Assembly (NCBI GenBank): GCA_963973975.1
Contig: CAXBCF010000010.1
Span: 1-64,000, forward strand
DNA: 64,000 bases
DNA from: UBA1494_A sp963973975
GTDB lineage: Bacteria; Bacteroidota; Bacteroidia; Flavobacteriales_E; Vicingaceae
Direction: 5' to 3'
The position numbers were made by a program, and so were the translations under genes. The notes beneath the pieces are model-generated. The model did not search any database, was not told where the DNA came from, and saw only the letters and a list, made by a program, of their open reading frames with translations. Of the stretch, positions 16,959 through 25,034 are shown piece by piece (the first letter of the stretch is position 1; each line of letters begins with the position of its first letter).

Positions 16959-19091
16959 ATGACAGAAATGGAAGAAATTGAAGTCGAAGGAATGACCTGC
17001 TCCAATTGTGCGCTAGGAGTTCAAAAGGGTCTTGAGAAAATTGGTTTGGAGCAAGTAAATGTAGATTTTGCAACTGGAGAGGTATTATTTAACAACACAC
17101 CAAAAGTTCCAAGTGAAAAAATCAATAAAACCATTGAAGGCTTAGGCTATCAGATAAAAAGTAAAACAGAAGAGAACCAAATAGACCAATTTGGCTCAAA
17201 GCTGATGCGAAAGTTTTATACCTCTCTGGCATTTACTATTCCCCTGTTCTCTGCCATGTTTTTACCTTTTAATTTCCTTCACAATGCTTGGGTGCAATTG
17301 GTTTTGGTGATTCCTGTCATGTATATTGGTGTAGAACATTTTGGAAAAAGTGCATTTAAGTCTTTAAAAAATGGCATACCAAACATGGATGTGTTGATTT
17401 TTATAGGTTCTTCCGCCGCTTTTCTTTACAGTTTATCGGGAAGTATCATTTATTACGGCAGTGAACTCGTACACAACTATTTGTTCTATGAAACTGCTGC
17501 AACTATTATCACGTTAGTGCTTTTTGGTAATGTATTGGAACACCGTTCTGTGAAACAAACTACATCGGCCATTGCGGATTTAAATCAACTTCAAAAAAAC
17601 ATTGCAAAACGAATTATTTCTGAAAATGGAGAAGAGGAATTTGAAACCATTAATGCAGAAGATTTGAAGCTAGGCGATTTAGTTCTCGTCAATGAAGGTG
17701 ATCGCATTCCAGCAGATGGTAAATTAATTTCAGGTACTGCAAAAGTTGATGAATCAATGATTAGCGGTGAAAGTGAATCCATTGTGAAAGAGCTAAACAG
17801 TCGTTTGATTGGCGGTACAGTTGTAAACAGTGGTAATTTCAAAATGGTTGTTGATGCCGTAGGTAAAGAAACTGTTTTGTCGAAAATCATACAGCTGGTA
17901 AAAAAAGCGCAGGCTGAAAAACCTGACATACAACGCTTGGGTGATAAAATCAGTGCCATTTTTGTTCCAGTTGTAGTTGGAATTGCCCTATTGACTTTTT
18001 CTGTTTGGTATTTTGCGCTTGATGGCAGTTTGCAGCAGTCAATAATGAATGCTGTTGCTGTTTTGGTAATTTCTTGTCCCTGTGCCATGGGTTTGGCAAC
18101 TCCAACTGCAGTTATGGTTGGAATTGGCAGAGCGGCAAAGAATGGCATTTTAATAAAAGGTGGCGCAACCGTTGAGTTGTTGGCTAAAATTCAACACATT
18201 GTTTTCGATAAAACTGGCACCCTCACGAGCGGAGATTTTTCTGTTGATCAGTTAGAGAATTTCCAAGAAAATGTTTCGGTTGAAGCGATTAAATCCATCA
18301 TTTACAGCATGGAGAAGTATTCTTCGCATCCAATAGCTAAATCCATTCAAAAGCAATACAAAGCTGAAGGTGTTCAGTCTGTGTTGCTGATCGATGCAAA
18401 AGAAGTAAAAGGCAAAGGCATTGAAGTAAAAGATGCCGATGGAAACCACTATCAATTAGGTGCAGCAAAATGGTTGCTTTCCTCCGATTTTGAAACATCG
18501 CACTCGGTGTTCTTAACTAAAAATGGTGAACTTCTTGCAGGTTTAACCATTTCAGACGAAGTTCGATCTGGTGCAGCTGAAATGATTGCCCTGTTTAAAG
18601 ATCATGGCATAAAAACCATGTTGTTGAGCGGAGATAAAATTGAGAAAACTGAAAAATTAGCGAATGAGTTAAGGCTAGATTCTTTTAAAGGAGAACAAAT
18701 TCCTGAGGAAAAACTACTTGCCATTGATGCATTATTAAAAAACGAATCCGTTGCCATGGTTGGTGATGGAATCAATGATGCTCCCGCATTAAGTAAAGCT
18801 ACTGTTGGAATTTCATTAAGTAATTCCACTCAAATTGCCATGCAGAGTTCTCAGGTAATTTTATTGAAGCCAAATGATTTAAAAATCGTTTTCAATGCTT
18901 TCTTATTCAGTAAGCACACTTACATCACCATTAAGCAAAACTTATTTTGGGCTTTTTTCTACAATGTTTTAGCCATTCCTCTTGCTGCAGCAGGTTTTCT
19001 CAATCCAATGATTGCAGCACTTTCCATGGCATTCTCAGATGTTATTGTTATTGGAAATTCTCTTCGACTAAAGCGTAAAAAATTAACGTAA
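16959..19091 (+). CDS. copA: Copper-translocating P-type ATPase
   Basis: P1B-type ATPase, 710 aa, exporting Cu(I). One N-terminal heavy-metal-associated domain has GMTCSNC (C14, C17). Eight membrane helices are expected, including the CPC metal site (SCPCAMGLATP, about 371-373). The catalytic aspartate is in DKTGT (about 417); the nucleotide domain has the HP motif (SSHPIAKSIQ) and the hinge MVGDGINDAPAL. CPC and the HMA motif fit copper or silver rather than zinc. The HTTM gene follows by 59 bp. No copper regulator is adjacent. Confidence 0.93.
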   Translation: MTEMEEIEVEGMTCSNCALGVQKGLEKIGLEQVNVDFATGEVLFNNTPKVPSEKINKTIEGLGYQIKSKTEENQIDQFGSKLMRKFYTSLAFTIPLFSAMFLPFNFLHNAWVQLVLVIPVMYIGVEHFGKSAFKSLKNGIPNMDVLIFIGSSAAFLYSLSGSIIYYGSELVHNYLFYETAATIITLVLFGNVLEHRSVKQTTSAIADLNQLQKNIAKRIISENGEEEFETINAEDLKLGDLVLVNEGDRIPADGKLISGTAKVDESMISGESESIVKELNSRLIGGTVVNSGNFKMVVDAVGKETVLSKIIQLVKKAQAEKPDIQRLGDKISAIFVPVVVGIALLTFSVWYFALDGSLQQSIMNAVAVLVISCPCAMGLATPTAVMVGIGRAAKNGILIKGGATVELLAKIQHIVFDKTGTLTSGDFSVDQLENFQENVSVEAIKSIIYSMEKYSSHPIAKSIQKQYKAEGVQSVLLIDAKEVKGKGIEVKDADGNHYQLGAAKWLLSSDFETSHSVFLTKNGELLAGLTISDEVRSGAAEMIALFKDHGIKTMLLSGDKIEKTEKLANELRLDSFKGEQIPEEKLLAIDALLKNESVAMVGDGINDAPALSKATVGISLSNSTQIAMQSSQVILLKPNDLKIVFNAFLFSKHTYITIKQNLFWAFFYNVLAIPLAAAGFLNPMIAALSMAFSDVIVIGNSLRLKRKKLT

Positions 19092-19150
19092 TTGCTTTTT
19101 CCTCAGCAATACCTTTTCACTAATTTAGGGGCTTCTAAATAAAGCGACGC

Positions 19151-20467
19151 ATGCTAAATCAGTGGTTTTTTAAGCGCATTGACAATTCTGCATTGATAGT
19201 TTTTCGAATAATGTTCGGGATATTATTAGTGGTTGAGGCATGGGGTGCAATCCTCACAGGATGGGTGAAACGTATTTTTATTGATGCGCAATTTAATTTT
19301 CATTTTATTGGTTTCGATTTCCTTCAAGCTATGGCTGGTGAAGGAATGTATGCCTATTACTTTTTGATGGGAGTTGTCGGTTTTTTTGTGCTGATTGGGT
19401 ATTACTATCGATTCAACATTGTTCTCTACACATTGATGTGGACAGCAGTTTATTTTATGCAGAAATCTGCTTACAATAACCATTATTACCTGCAAGTTTT
19501 GCTGCTTATCTTTATGTGTTTGGCCCCTGCAAATCGTTACTTATCGTTTGATGCTAAACGAAAACCTGAAATTAAATCCCTCTCGATACCGCGATGGATT
19601 TGGTTATTTATTGTGCTTCAAATTTGGATTGTTTACACATACGCTTCCATAGCAAAACTTTATCCTGATTGGTTAGATGGAACCGCAACAGCCTATTTGA
19701 TGCAGCATAAAAAGGATTATATCTTAATTGGTGAATTTTTGCAGCAAAAATGGGTGCATTATGGTATCGCCTATTTTGGTATTTTATTCGATTTGCTAGT
19801 TATTCCGCTGCTTTTATGGTCTCAAACTCGAAAGATTGTTTTTATATTAGGGGTTTTCTTTCACCTTTTCAACAGCATTGTTTTTGGTATTGGAGTATTT
19901 CCGTATATGTCGCTTGCCTTAACCCTTTTCTTCTTTCCCACTGCCACTATCAATCGAATTTTCTTAAAACGAAAACCACATTACACTACAGGTGAAGTAA
20001 TTGTTCCAAATCTTAGAAAACCCATTTTTGCATTCTTTATCGCATGGTTTATTTTACAAATTGGATTGCCTTTGAGGCATTGGTTCATTAAAGGAGATGT
20101 TTTATGGACCGAAGAAGGACATCGCTTGAGTTGGCGAATGATGCTCCGCACTAAAAGTAGCAGCTTTCAAATGAAACTGATTAATATAACAACGAACGAA
20201 GTTGAATACATTCAAACTAGTGACTACCTAACACCCAAACAGCATAAAATGCTGAGCAGACCTGATGGAATTTGGCAATTTTGTCAATTTCTAAAGAAAA
20301 AACATGCCGTAAATGGTGATGAAATAGAACTTTATGTAACCGTTAAAGTGAGTATCAATGGAAAGGAGCCACAGCTTTTGATTAGCCCTGCCTACAACAT
20401 GGCCTTAGCTGAATGGGATTATTTTTGGCACAATGAATGGATTCTACTACCAGAAGAATATAAGTAA
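19151..20467 (+). CDS. HTTM-domain membrane protein (gamma-carboxylase-like)
   Basis: A 438-residue protein with about six to eight membrane helices in the first 320 residues and a soluble C-terminal part. The sequence fits the HTTM domain shared with vitamin K-dependent gamma-carboxylases: a lysine in QKSAYNNHYYLQ, and IWIVYTYASIAKLYPDWL. Bacterial members are mostly uncharacterised; a few are thought to carboxylate or oxidise a quinone-linked substrate, but there is no direct evidence for this one. It follows copA on the same strand, but that link may be incidental. Confidence 0.8.
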   Translation: MLNQWFFKRIDNSALIVFRIMFGILLVVEAWGAILTGWVKRIFIDAQFNFHFIGFDFLQAMAGEGMYAYYFLMGVVGFFVLIGYYYRFNIVLYTLMWTAVYFMQKSAYNNHYYLQVLLLIFMCLAPANRYLSFDAKRKPEIKSLSIPRWIWLFIVLQIWIVYTYASIAKLYPDWLDGTATAYLMQHKKDYILIGEFLQQKWVHYGIAYFGILFDLLVIPLLLWSQTRKIVFILGVFFHLFNSIVFGIGVFPYMSLALTLFFFPTATINRIFLKRKPHYTTGEVIVPNLRKPIFAFFIAWFILQIGLPLRHWFIKGDVLWTEEGHRLSWRMMLRTKSSSFQMKLINITTNEVEYIQTSDYLTPKQHKMLSRPDGIWQFCQFLKKKHAVNGDEIELYVTVKVSINGKEPQLLISPAYNMALAEWDYFWHNEWILLPEEYK

Positions 20468-20575
20468 TTACTAATCTTTTAATTATCAATTACTAATCTT
20501 TTAATTACTAATCTATTAAATACGATTTTATAATTTGAAAAACCCAATTAGCAATTATTCATTGTCAATTGTTCA
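20468..20575. repeat. Short AT-rich direct repeats
   Basis: The phrase ATTACTAATCTTTTAATTA occurs twice (from about 20467 and 20489), followed by a partial third copy ATTACTAATCTATTAA. It lies between two convergent genes and has no coding potential. It could help to end transcription but has no clear terminator stem. Confidence 0.6.
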
Positions 20576-22006
20576 TTAATAAACAATCAATCTCCCTTCT
20601 GTCATTTCATCCATGGCGTATTTTAAGCCTTCTCTGCCCAATCCAGAATCTTTTACTCCTCCATAAGGCATGTGATCTATTCGGAAGCCAGGAATGTTGT
20701 TAAAAATAACTCCTCCAACTTCTAATTCTTCTGAAGCTAACCTAAAATTAGCTAAGCTATTGGTAAAAACTCCAACTTGTAACCCGTATTTAGAATCATT
20801 GGTCATCTCAATGGCTGTTTTAAAGTCTTTAGCTTTCTCAATCACGGCAACCGGACCAAATACCTCTTCAGCTGCCACTTTCATCTTAGGATTGCTGTTA
20901 GTAATCAATGTTGGCTCATAAAGGTTGTGCTCTTTGCTAAGAACTTTACCACCTAAAAGAATGTTAGCACCTTCCGATTTGGCTTCATTCACCCATTCGT
21001 CGATACGGTTTAAATGTCCGCTGTCAATAACTGGTCCGACTAAAACACTTTCTTTTTGGGCATCTCCTACTTCTAGCTTCAAAATTTCTTCTTTTAAAGC
21101 TGTTTGAAATTGATCGTACACTTTATGATGAACAAAGATTCGCTGTGTTGAAATACAAATTTGACCTGCATACAAATAAGCTCCTTTGGCAACTAAAGCA
21201 GCAATTTTTTCCAAATCTATGCCTTCATCAACAATTACTGAAGCATTTCCACCTAATTCTAAGGTAACTTTCTTTTTGCCGCAAATGCTTTTCAAATACC
21301 AACCCACTTTATCACTTCCTGTAAAGGAAAGTTTAGCAACTCGTTCGTCGCGAACTAATTTTTCGGCAACAGGAATATCGCAACAAAGTACATTGATCAC
21401 TCCTGCAGGATAGCCTGCTTCCAAAAATAAGGCTGCAAGTGCTAAACAACTCATAGGTGCTTGTGGTGCGGGTTTTATAACAACTGTACAACCCACTGCT
21501 AAAGCTGGTGCCAATTTGTGCATCACTAAATTCAATGGAAAATTAAATGGCGTAATGCAAGCAATCACACCAATTGGAAAACGCTTGGTGAAAGCAGTTT
21601 TTCCTTCGCCTGCTCCCCAATCCATAGGAACTACTTCTCCACCATACCTTGTTGCTTCTTCAATCGCCAATTTTAAAGTGGTGAGGCTGCGCTCAATTTC
21701 TGCTGTAGCATATGAACGTGGTTTACCGCCTTCATTGATAATTAAGTCGATGAATTTTACTTTTTCAGCAGCCAGTAAATCATACACCTTTTGCATCATG
21801 GCTGCACGCTTACCTGCCGACCATTTTTTTGTGATTTCAAAAGCCTTGTTAGCAGCCACAATTGCATCGTCCATTTGCTTTTCAGAAGCTTGAGGAATTT
21901 TTCCTATTTCGGTACCTTTGTATTTGTCCAAAACAGTCAAAAATTCACCTTCTCCATTTTCCAACCATTCATTGTTGACAAAATTGCTTTTTCGATAATT
22001 CTCCAT
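20576..22006 (-). CDS. NAD(P)-dependent aldehyde dehydrogenase
   Basis: Oxidises an aldehyde to the acid with NAD or NADP. The 476-residue protein has the complete family set: TPFNFPLN (152-159), the SFTGSDKVG nucleotide loop, general base E250 in LELGGN, catalytic C284 in GQICIS, and EEVFGP. The GQICISTQRI context resembles the lactaldehyde/phosphonoacetaldehyde/GapN-like branch more than classic succinate semialdehyde dehydrogenase, but this is a loose judgement. Third gene of a minus-strand operon after ATP-grasp and C45 genes, 79 bp behind the latter. It could oxidise an omega-amino aldehyde made by the aminotransferase at 33543-34844. Confidence 0.9.
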   Translation of the reverse strand: MENYRKSNFVNNEWLENGEGEFLTVLDKYKGTEIGKIPQASEKQMDDAIVAANKAFEITKKWSAGKRAAMMQKVYDLLAAEKVKFIDLIINEGGKPRSYATAEIERSLTTLKLAIEEATRYGGEVVPMDWGAGEGKTAFTKRFPIGVIACITPFNFPLNLVMHKLAPALAVGCTVVIKPAPQAPMSCLALAALFLEAGYPAGVINVLCCDIPVAEKLVRDERVAKLSFTGSDKVGWYLKSICGKKKVTLELGGNASVIVDEGIDLEKIAALVAKGAYLYAGQICISTQRIFVHHKVYDQFQTALKEEILKLEVGDAQKESVLVGPVIDSGHLNRIDEWVNEAKSEGANILLGGKVLSKEHNLYEPTLITNSNPKMKVAAEEVFGPVAVIEKAKDFKTAIEMTNDSKYGLQVGVFTNSLANFRLASEELEVGGVIFNNIPGFRIDHMPYGGVKDSGLGREGLKYAMDEMTEGRLIVY

Positions 22007-22085
22007 TACAGTATAAATTCTTGTAAATTATTATTTTTTAGTTTTTTATAAGCCTTACCTTAATCAATTATTAAAGCAAAATTTA

Positions 22086-23078
22086 CTAACGAATAAACTC
22101 TCCTAAATTCGGTCTATTTAAGGGTACTAGCAAGCGTTCTTCCACAAAATTATCAAAACTTAGCACCTTTTCTCTTCCCGGCCAAAATACAGTTGCCGAC
22201 ATTTCCTCTAAGTCATATTGCATGCTGTAAAGTGTCACGAAATTTTTATGCATGTCTTTGTTGTAAAGCGGTGGACCCAAAAAACGATTGCGCAACTGAT
22301 CTCTATTCACAACTTCATAATCAACCAAGTGATCGAGGTAGGCTTTACGCTCCCTTGTAGAAGTTAAAGCAGCATATTCCAACCATTCAATGTCTTGTTG
22401 GTGATTGGTGGCTACTTTTTCAATGTCTACATGCGGTCCTTTGTCTGGTGTGAGGTAAATAGTTTTGTACTTACCTGTTTTATCGAGAATGGTGATGTTG
22501 TACGACATGTGCGAAGGAAGTCGCAAAAGTGTTGAAACAGCCTCAGGGACATCTTTGCAGGTTTCTAAAACATAGCGCATAATTAAAGGAATACCGAAAC
22601 CATCGCCACTAATTTTTCTTCCTCCAAAAGTGAGTGAAATGGCTAAGCCATCTGCATTCATGCCGTCTAATAAACCCCAATTGCAATCGGAGATTCCAAT
22701 AATAGGTTTGAGCCAATTGGTTTTAAACAACACGCCTTCAAACCACTTTGGGTTATAATCGTAGTTGCGAATTAGTGAATAGGGCTTTTTGTTCCAAGCA
22801 ACTTGAGTGCAACCACTCATAAATGCCGGAGGCTTGTACAAACTTAAATAACGAGCAACTAAATCACCACCTCCTGCTCTTTCGACCACCTGCTCATAAA
22901 TTGGCAACAATTCGGGCATGTGCTCTTCCAATTGTTCTGCGCAAGTTAAATAGCCGGGACGCGCTCTATAGCCTTCTTGAAGGTACCATTTTTTATAGTG
23001 AGGCCATGATTTTTTAAAATACTTTTCCCATTTATCTCCAACTTGATCTTCTTCTACACATTTAAGTGAAATCAGCAT
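22086..23078 (-). CDS. C45-type NTN hydrolase/acyltransferase
   Basis: A 330-residue relative of isopenicillin N acyltransferase (peptidase C45). These enzymes cut themselves before a cysteine that then becomes the N-terminal nucleophile; the SGCTQVAW segment with C90 fits this. Other family-like pieces are RNYDYNP (108-114), DCNWGLLDGMNADGLAISLTFGG and the later ATNHQ. Members hydrolyse or transfer acyl groups on amides and small peptides. The gene starts 3 bp after an ATP-grasp ligase gene, suggesting that one enzyme makes an amide bond and the other cuts or exchanges it. No signal peptide, so it probably acts in the cytoplasm. Confidence 0.85.
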   Translation of the reverse strand: MLISLKCVEEDQVGDKWEKYFKKSWPHYKKWYLQEGYRARPGYLTCAEQLEEHMPELLPIYEQVVERAGGGDLVARYLSLYKPPAFMSGCTQVAWNKKPYSLIRNYDYNPKWFEGVLFKTNWLKPIIGISDCNWGLLDGMNADGLAISLTFGGRKISGDGFGIPLIMRYVLETCKDVPEAVSTLLRLPSHMSYNITILDKTGKYKTIYLTPDKGPHVDIEKVATNHQQDIEWLEYAALTSTRERKAYLDHLVDYEVVNRDQLRNRFLGPPLYNKDMHKNFVTLYSMQYDLEEMSATVFWPGREKVLSFDNFVEERLLVPLNRPNLGEFIR

Positions 23079-23081
23079 TTT

Positions 23082-24587
23082 TTACATCATTTTAAATCCA
23101 CCTATTTCTGCTTCTTTATGCGCCATGTAATCTTTGCTAGGCTCAACAGCTACATACTCATCCTTTAAGGCTTTTATCCAATTTTTAGCACGGTCTTTCA
23201 ACTGAAAATTATCTGTCATCAACCTACCTCTAAGCACTAAAATTCCAATGTCTGCACCTTCATACAAATAATCACCTTCACGGGTAATTCTCAAAAAGAA
23301 GGCTTCGTTTTCATTGTCGATTGCTCTTCTATGCGTATCCATTCGATCATAAACAATTTGACCATTTGAGCGCAACCTCCAAATACCTGACTTTGGTGCC
23401 TTGGTAACTTTCTTAATATCATTTTCGGTGTATTTAATAACCAGTTGACACCAATCATCAATGTTTTCAGCTTTTCCCCAACGGGCATTAATGGCATTCA
23501 CACTTAATTCATAAGGCTGATCCATCCATTCCAATAAATGGAACATAAATAAGGGCATATCGGCTAATGCAAAAACAGCATGATTGGTTATAGAACTTGC
23601 TCCAGTGATGCGAGGATTCAATTCACCCAAATAAATTTCATTGTTGTCTTGGTCGATTAAAAAATCCAATTCAAAATACCCTTTGTAGCCCTCTTTTTTC
23701 AATTGATCTCCAAACAAGCGAGTGTATTTCTTGGCTTTTTGACGAATGGTTTTGGTAAAGGCATCAGCGTAAATTTCATTACCGCACCAGCCACCTTTGT
23801 AAGGGGTTAATTCTTTAAAACCAACCAATTCCGTCATTAAAGGTGCTACAATAGTTCCATGTCGAGTAACACAAGCTTCTATAGCTGCACCTCTACAATT
23901 GATACGCTTCATCACTTTCACTTCTTTTTCGGCAATTATTTCATCGGCATGTTTGTTCCAAGTGGCTTCATCGTTAATAAAAAAAGTAGTGTGACCCGAA
24001 TCTCCGTATGGCAACTGTATTACCCAATCGTTTCCTAAATGACTGGCTTTTTCTTGCAAGTCTTTGTAGGATTTTATTTTTGAAAGAATGTAAGGAACAC
24101 AAGGCACACCTGCTTTTTCAGAAATTCGATTAGTATTCACCTTGTTGTCCATAAACGAACGCATTTTTGCTGGAGGGAAGCAGACCTCTAAGTTGTTTTT
24201 AGCAGCTAATTCTTCTGTTTTTTCATCAAACATCAGAAACAACACTTTACCATCTTTGCCCCTTTTTCGAATGTATTCTACAACTTCTTTGTGTTCTAGT
24301 AAATAATTATTGATGTCTTCTATGCTCTCAAATTCTTCATGAGGCAATTCTTCTTTTGGAGAAAAAACATTAGGATGCAATCCGTCAAAACATTCAATGT
24401 AGCAAATGAATTTAAATTTTCTCACCCACTCATCGGCTCCCAATAAATTAAAGTTGGTCGCACTTACAAAGTAAATTGGTTTTTCATTTCTATAGAAAAA
24501 ACGACGTATTTCGGAAATTCCCTTTAATACTTCTTTGCCTTTTTTTTTCTTAATTACTTTTTCCTTGCTTGCCTTTTTCTTTGCCAT
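23082..24587 (-). CDS. ATP-grasp carboxylate-amine ligase-like protein
   Basis: A 501-residue ATP-grasp enzyme. It has a lysine-rich N-terminal tail, a Rossmann-like pre-domain, the central ATP-binding region (WVIQLPYGDSGHTTFFI) and the metal-binding core FELDFLIDQDN...LGELNPRITGASS with the expected Glu and Asn ligands. This core resembles biotin carboxylase and carbamoyl-phosphate synthase types, but no biotin carrier is present, so an amide-bond-forming ligase is more likely. First gene of the operon with C45 and aldehyde dehydrogenase. A perfect hairpin lies 70-96 nt upstream of its start. Confidence 0.85.
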   Translation of the reverse strand: MAKKKASKEKVIKKKKGKEVLKGISEIRRFFYRNEKPIYFVSATNFNLLGADEWVRKFKFICYIECFDGLHPNVFSPKEELPHEEFESIEDINNYLLEHKEVVEYIRKRGKDGKVLFLMFDEKTEELAAKNNLEVCFPPAKMRSFMDNKVNTNRISEKAGVPCVPYILSKIKSYKDLQEKASHLGNDWVIQLPYGDSGHTTFFINDEATWNKHADEIIAEKEVKVMKRINCRGAAIEACVTRHGTIVAPLMTELVGFKELTPYKGGWCGNEIYADAFTKTIRQKAKKYTRLFGDQLKKEGYKGYFELDFLIDQDNNEIYLGELNPRITGASSITNHAVFALADMPLFMFHLLEWMDQPYELSVNAINARWGKAENIDDWCQLVIKYTENDIKKVTKAPKSGIWRLRSNGQIVYDRMDTHRRAIDNENEAFFLRITREGDYLYEGADIGILVLRGRLMTDNFQLKDRAKNWIKALKDEYVAVEPSKDYMAHKEAEIGGFKMM

Positions 24588-24656
24588 GTTTTGTCAATAT
24601 TTTTAAAGTGGTTTCACAATTAAGTGATTGAAAATTAATTAAAAAATAATTTTTAA

Positions 24657-24683
24657 TTTACTGCTTGCTATTTAAGCAGTAAA
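24657..24683 (-). promoter_or_regulatory. Hairpin in the presumed leader of the ATP-grasp operon
   Basis: TTTACTGCTT (24657-24666) and AAGCAGTAAA (24674-24683) form a perfect 10 bp stem with a 7 nt loop, 70 nt upstream of the ATP-grasp start. On the minus strand it is followed by an AT-rich stretch ending in a T run, so it could be an attenuator or the terminator of a short transcript. No TAnnTTTG element was found nearby. Confidence 0.45.
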
Positions 24684-25034
24684 AAATCAAATCTAATTAA
24701 AATCTCGTCAAATTAAACTAGTTAAAATTCAATTTCCCCTAAATAGCGGAAGTTATTGATTTAATTATATCGATTATGATTTTAATTGTCGCATTATACC
24801 GATAGTATATACGTAATAGTCCAACTAAATTGAACTAAACGTCTATAGCATCGGCATTGTACATTAAAAATATAGTTTAGATTCAGTCATTCTTTAGTAC
24901 AAAATGCTCCTTAAAATCCCTGCCTGTCCGGCCGGCAGGTACATCGGCATAATACATTAGGAAATACTATAGCGGTATTAAAAAGTTAATTGGTATTACA
25001 TTTGTTTTTATAACTAAACCATTAATTTACCCAA
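24684..25034. repeat. Intergenic stretch with degenerate ATCGGCAT repeats and a GC-rich hairpin
   Basis: An 18 bp motif, CATCGGCATTGTACATTA (24849-24866), recurs at 24942-24959 with two mismatches, and a related inverted copy (CGCATTATACCGAT) lies at 24790-24803. Between the two direct copies is the only GC-rich patch of the region, CCTGCC...GGCAGG (24919-24924 and 24934-24939) around CCGGCC. No ORF is convincing. The 3' end carries the promoter of the next gene. Confidence 0.6.
24997..25004 (+). promoter_or_regulatory. -7 promoter element of the GT-C-like gene
   Basis: TACATTTG matches TAnnTTTG and lies 30 nt before the TTG start at 25035. No clear -33 element. Confidence 0.45.

Noticed and set aside
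17591..18148. Minus-strand ORF of 185 codons opposite copA
   Set aside because: It is a long shadow frame; all conserved P-type ATPase motifs are in the plus-strand frame.
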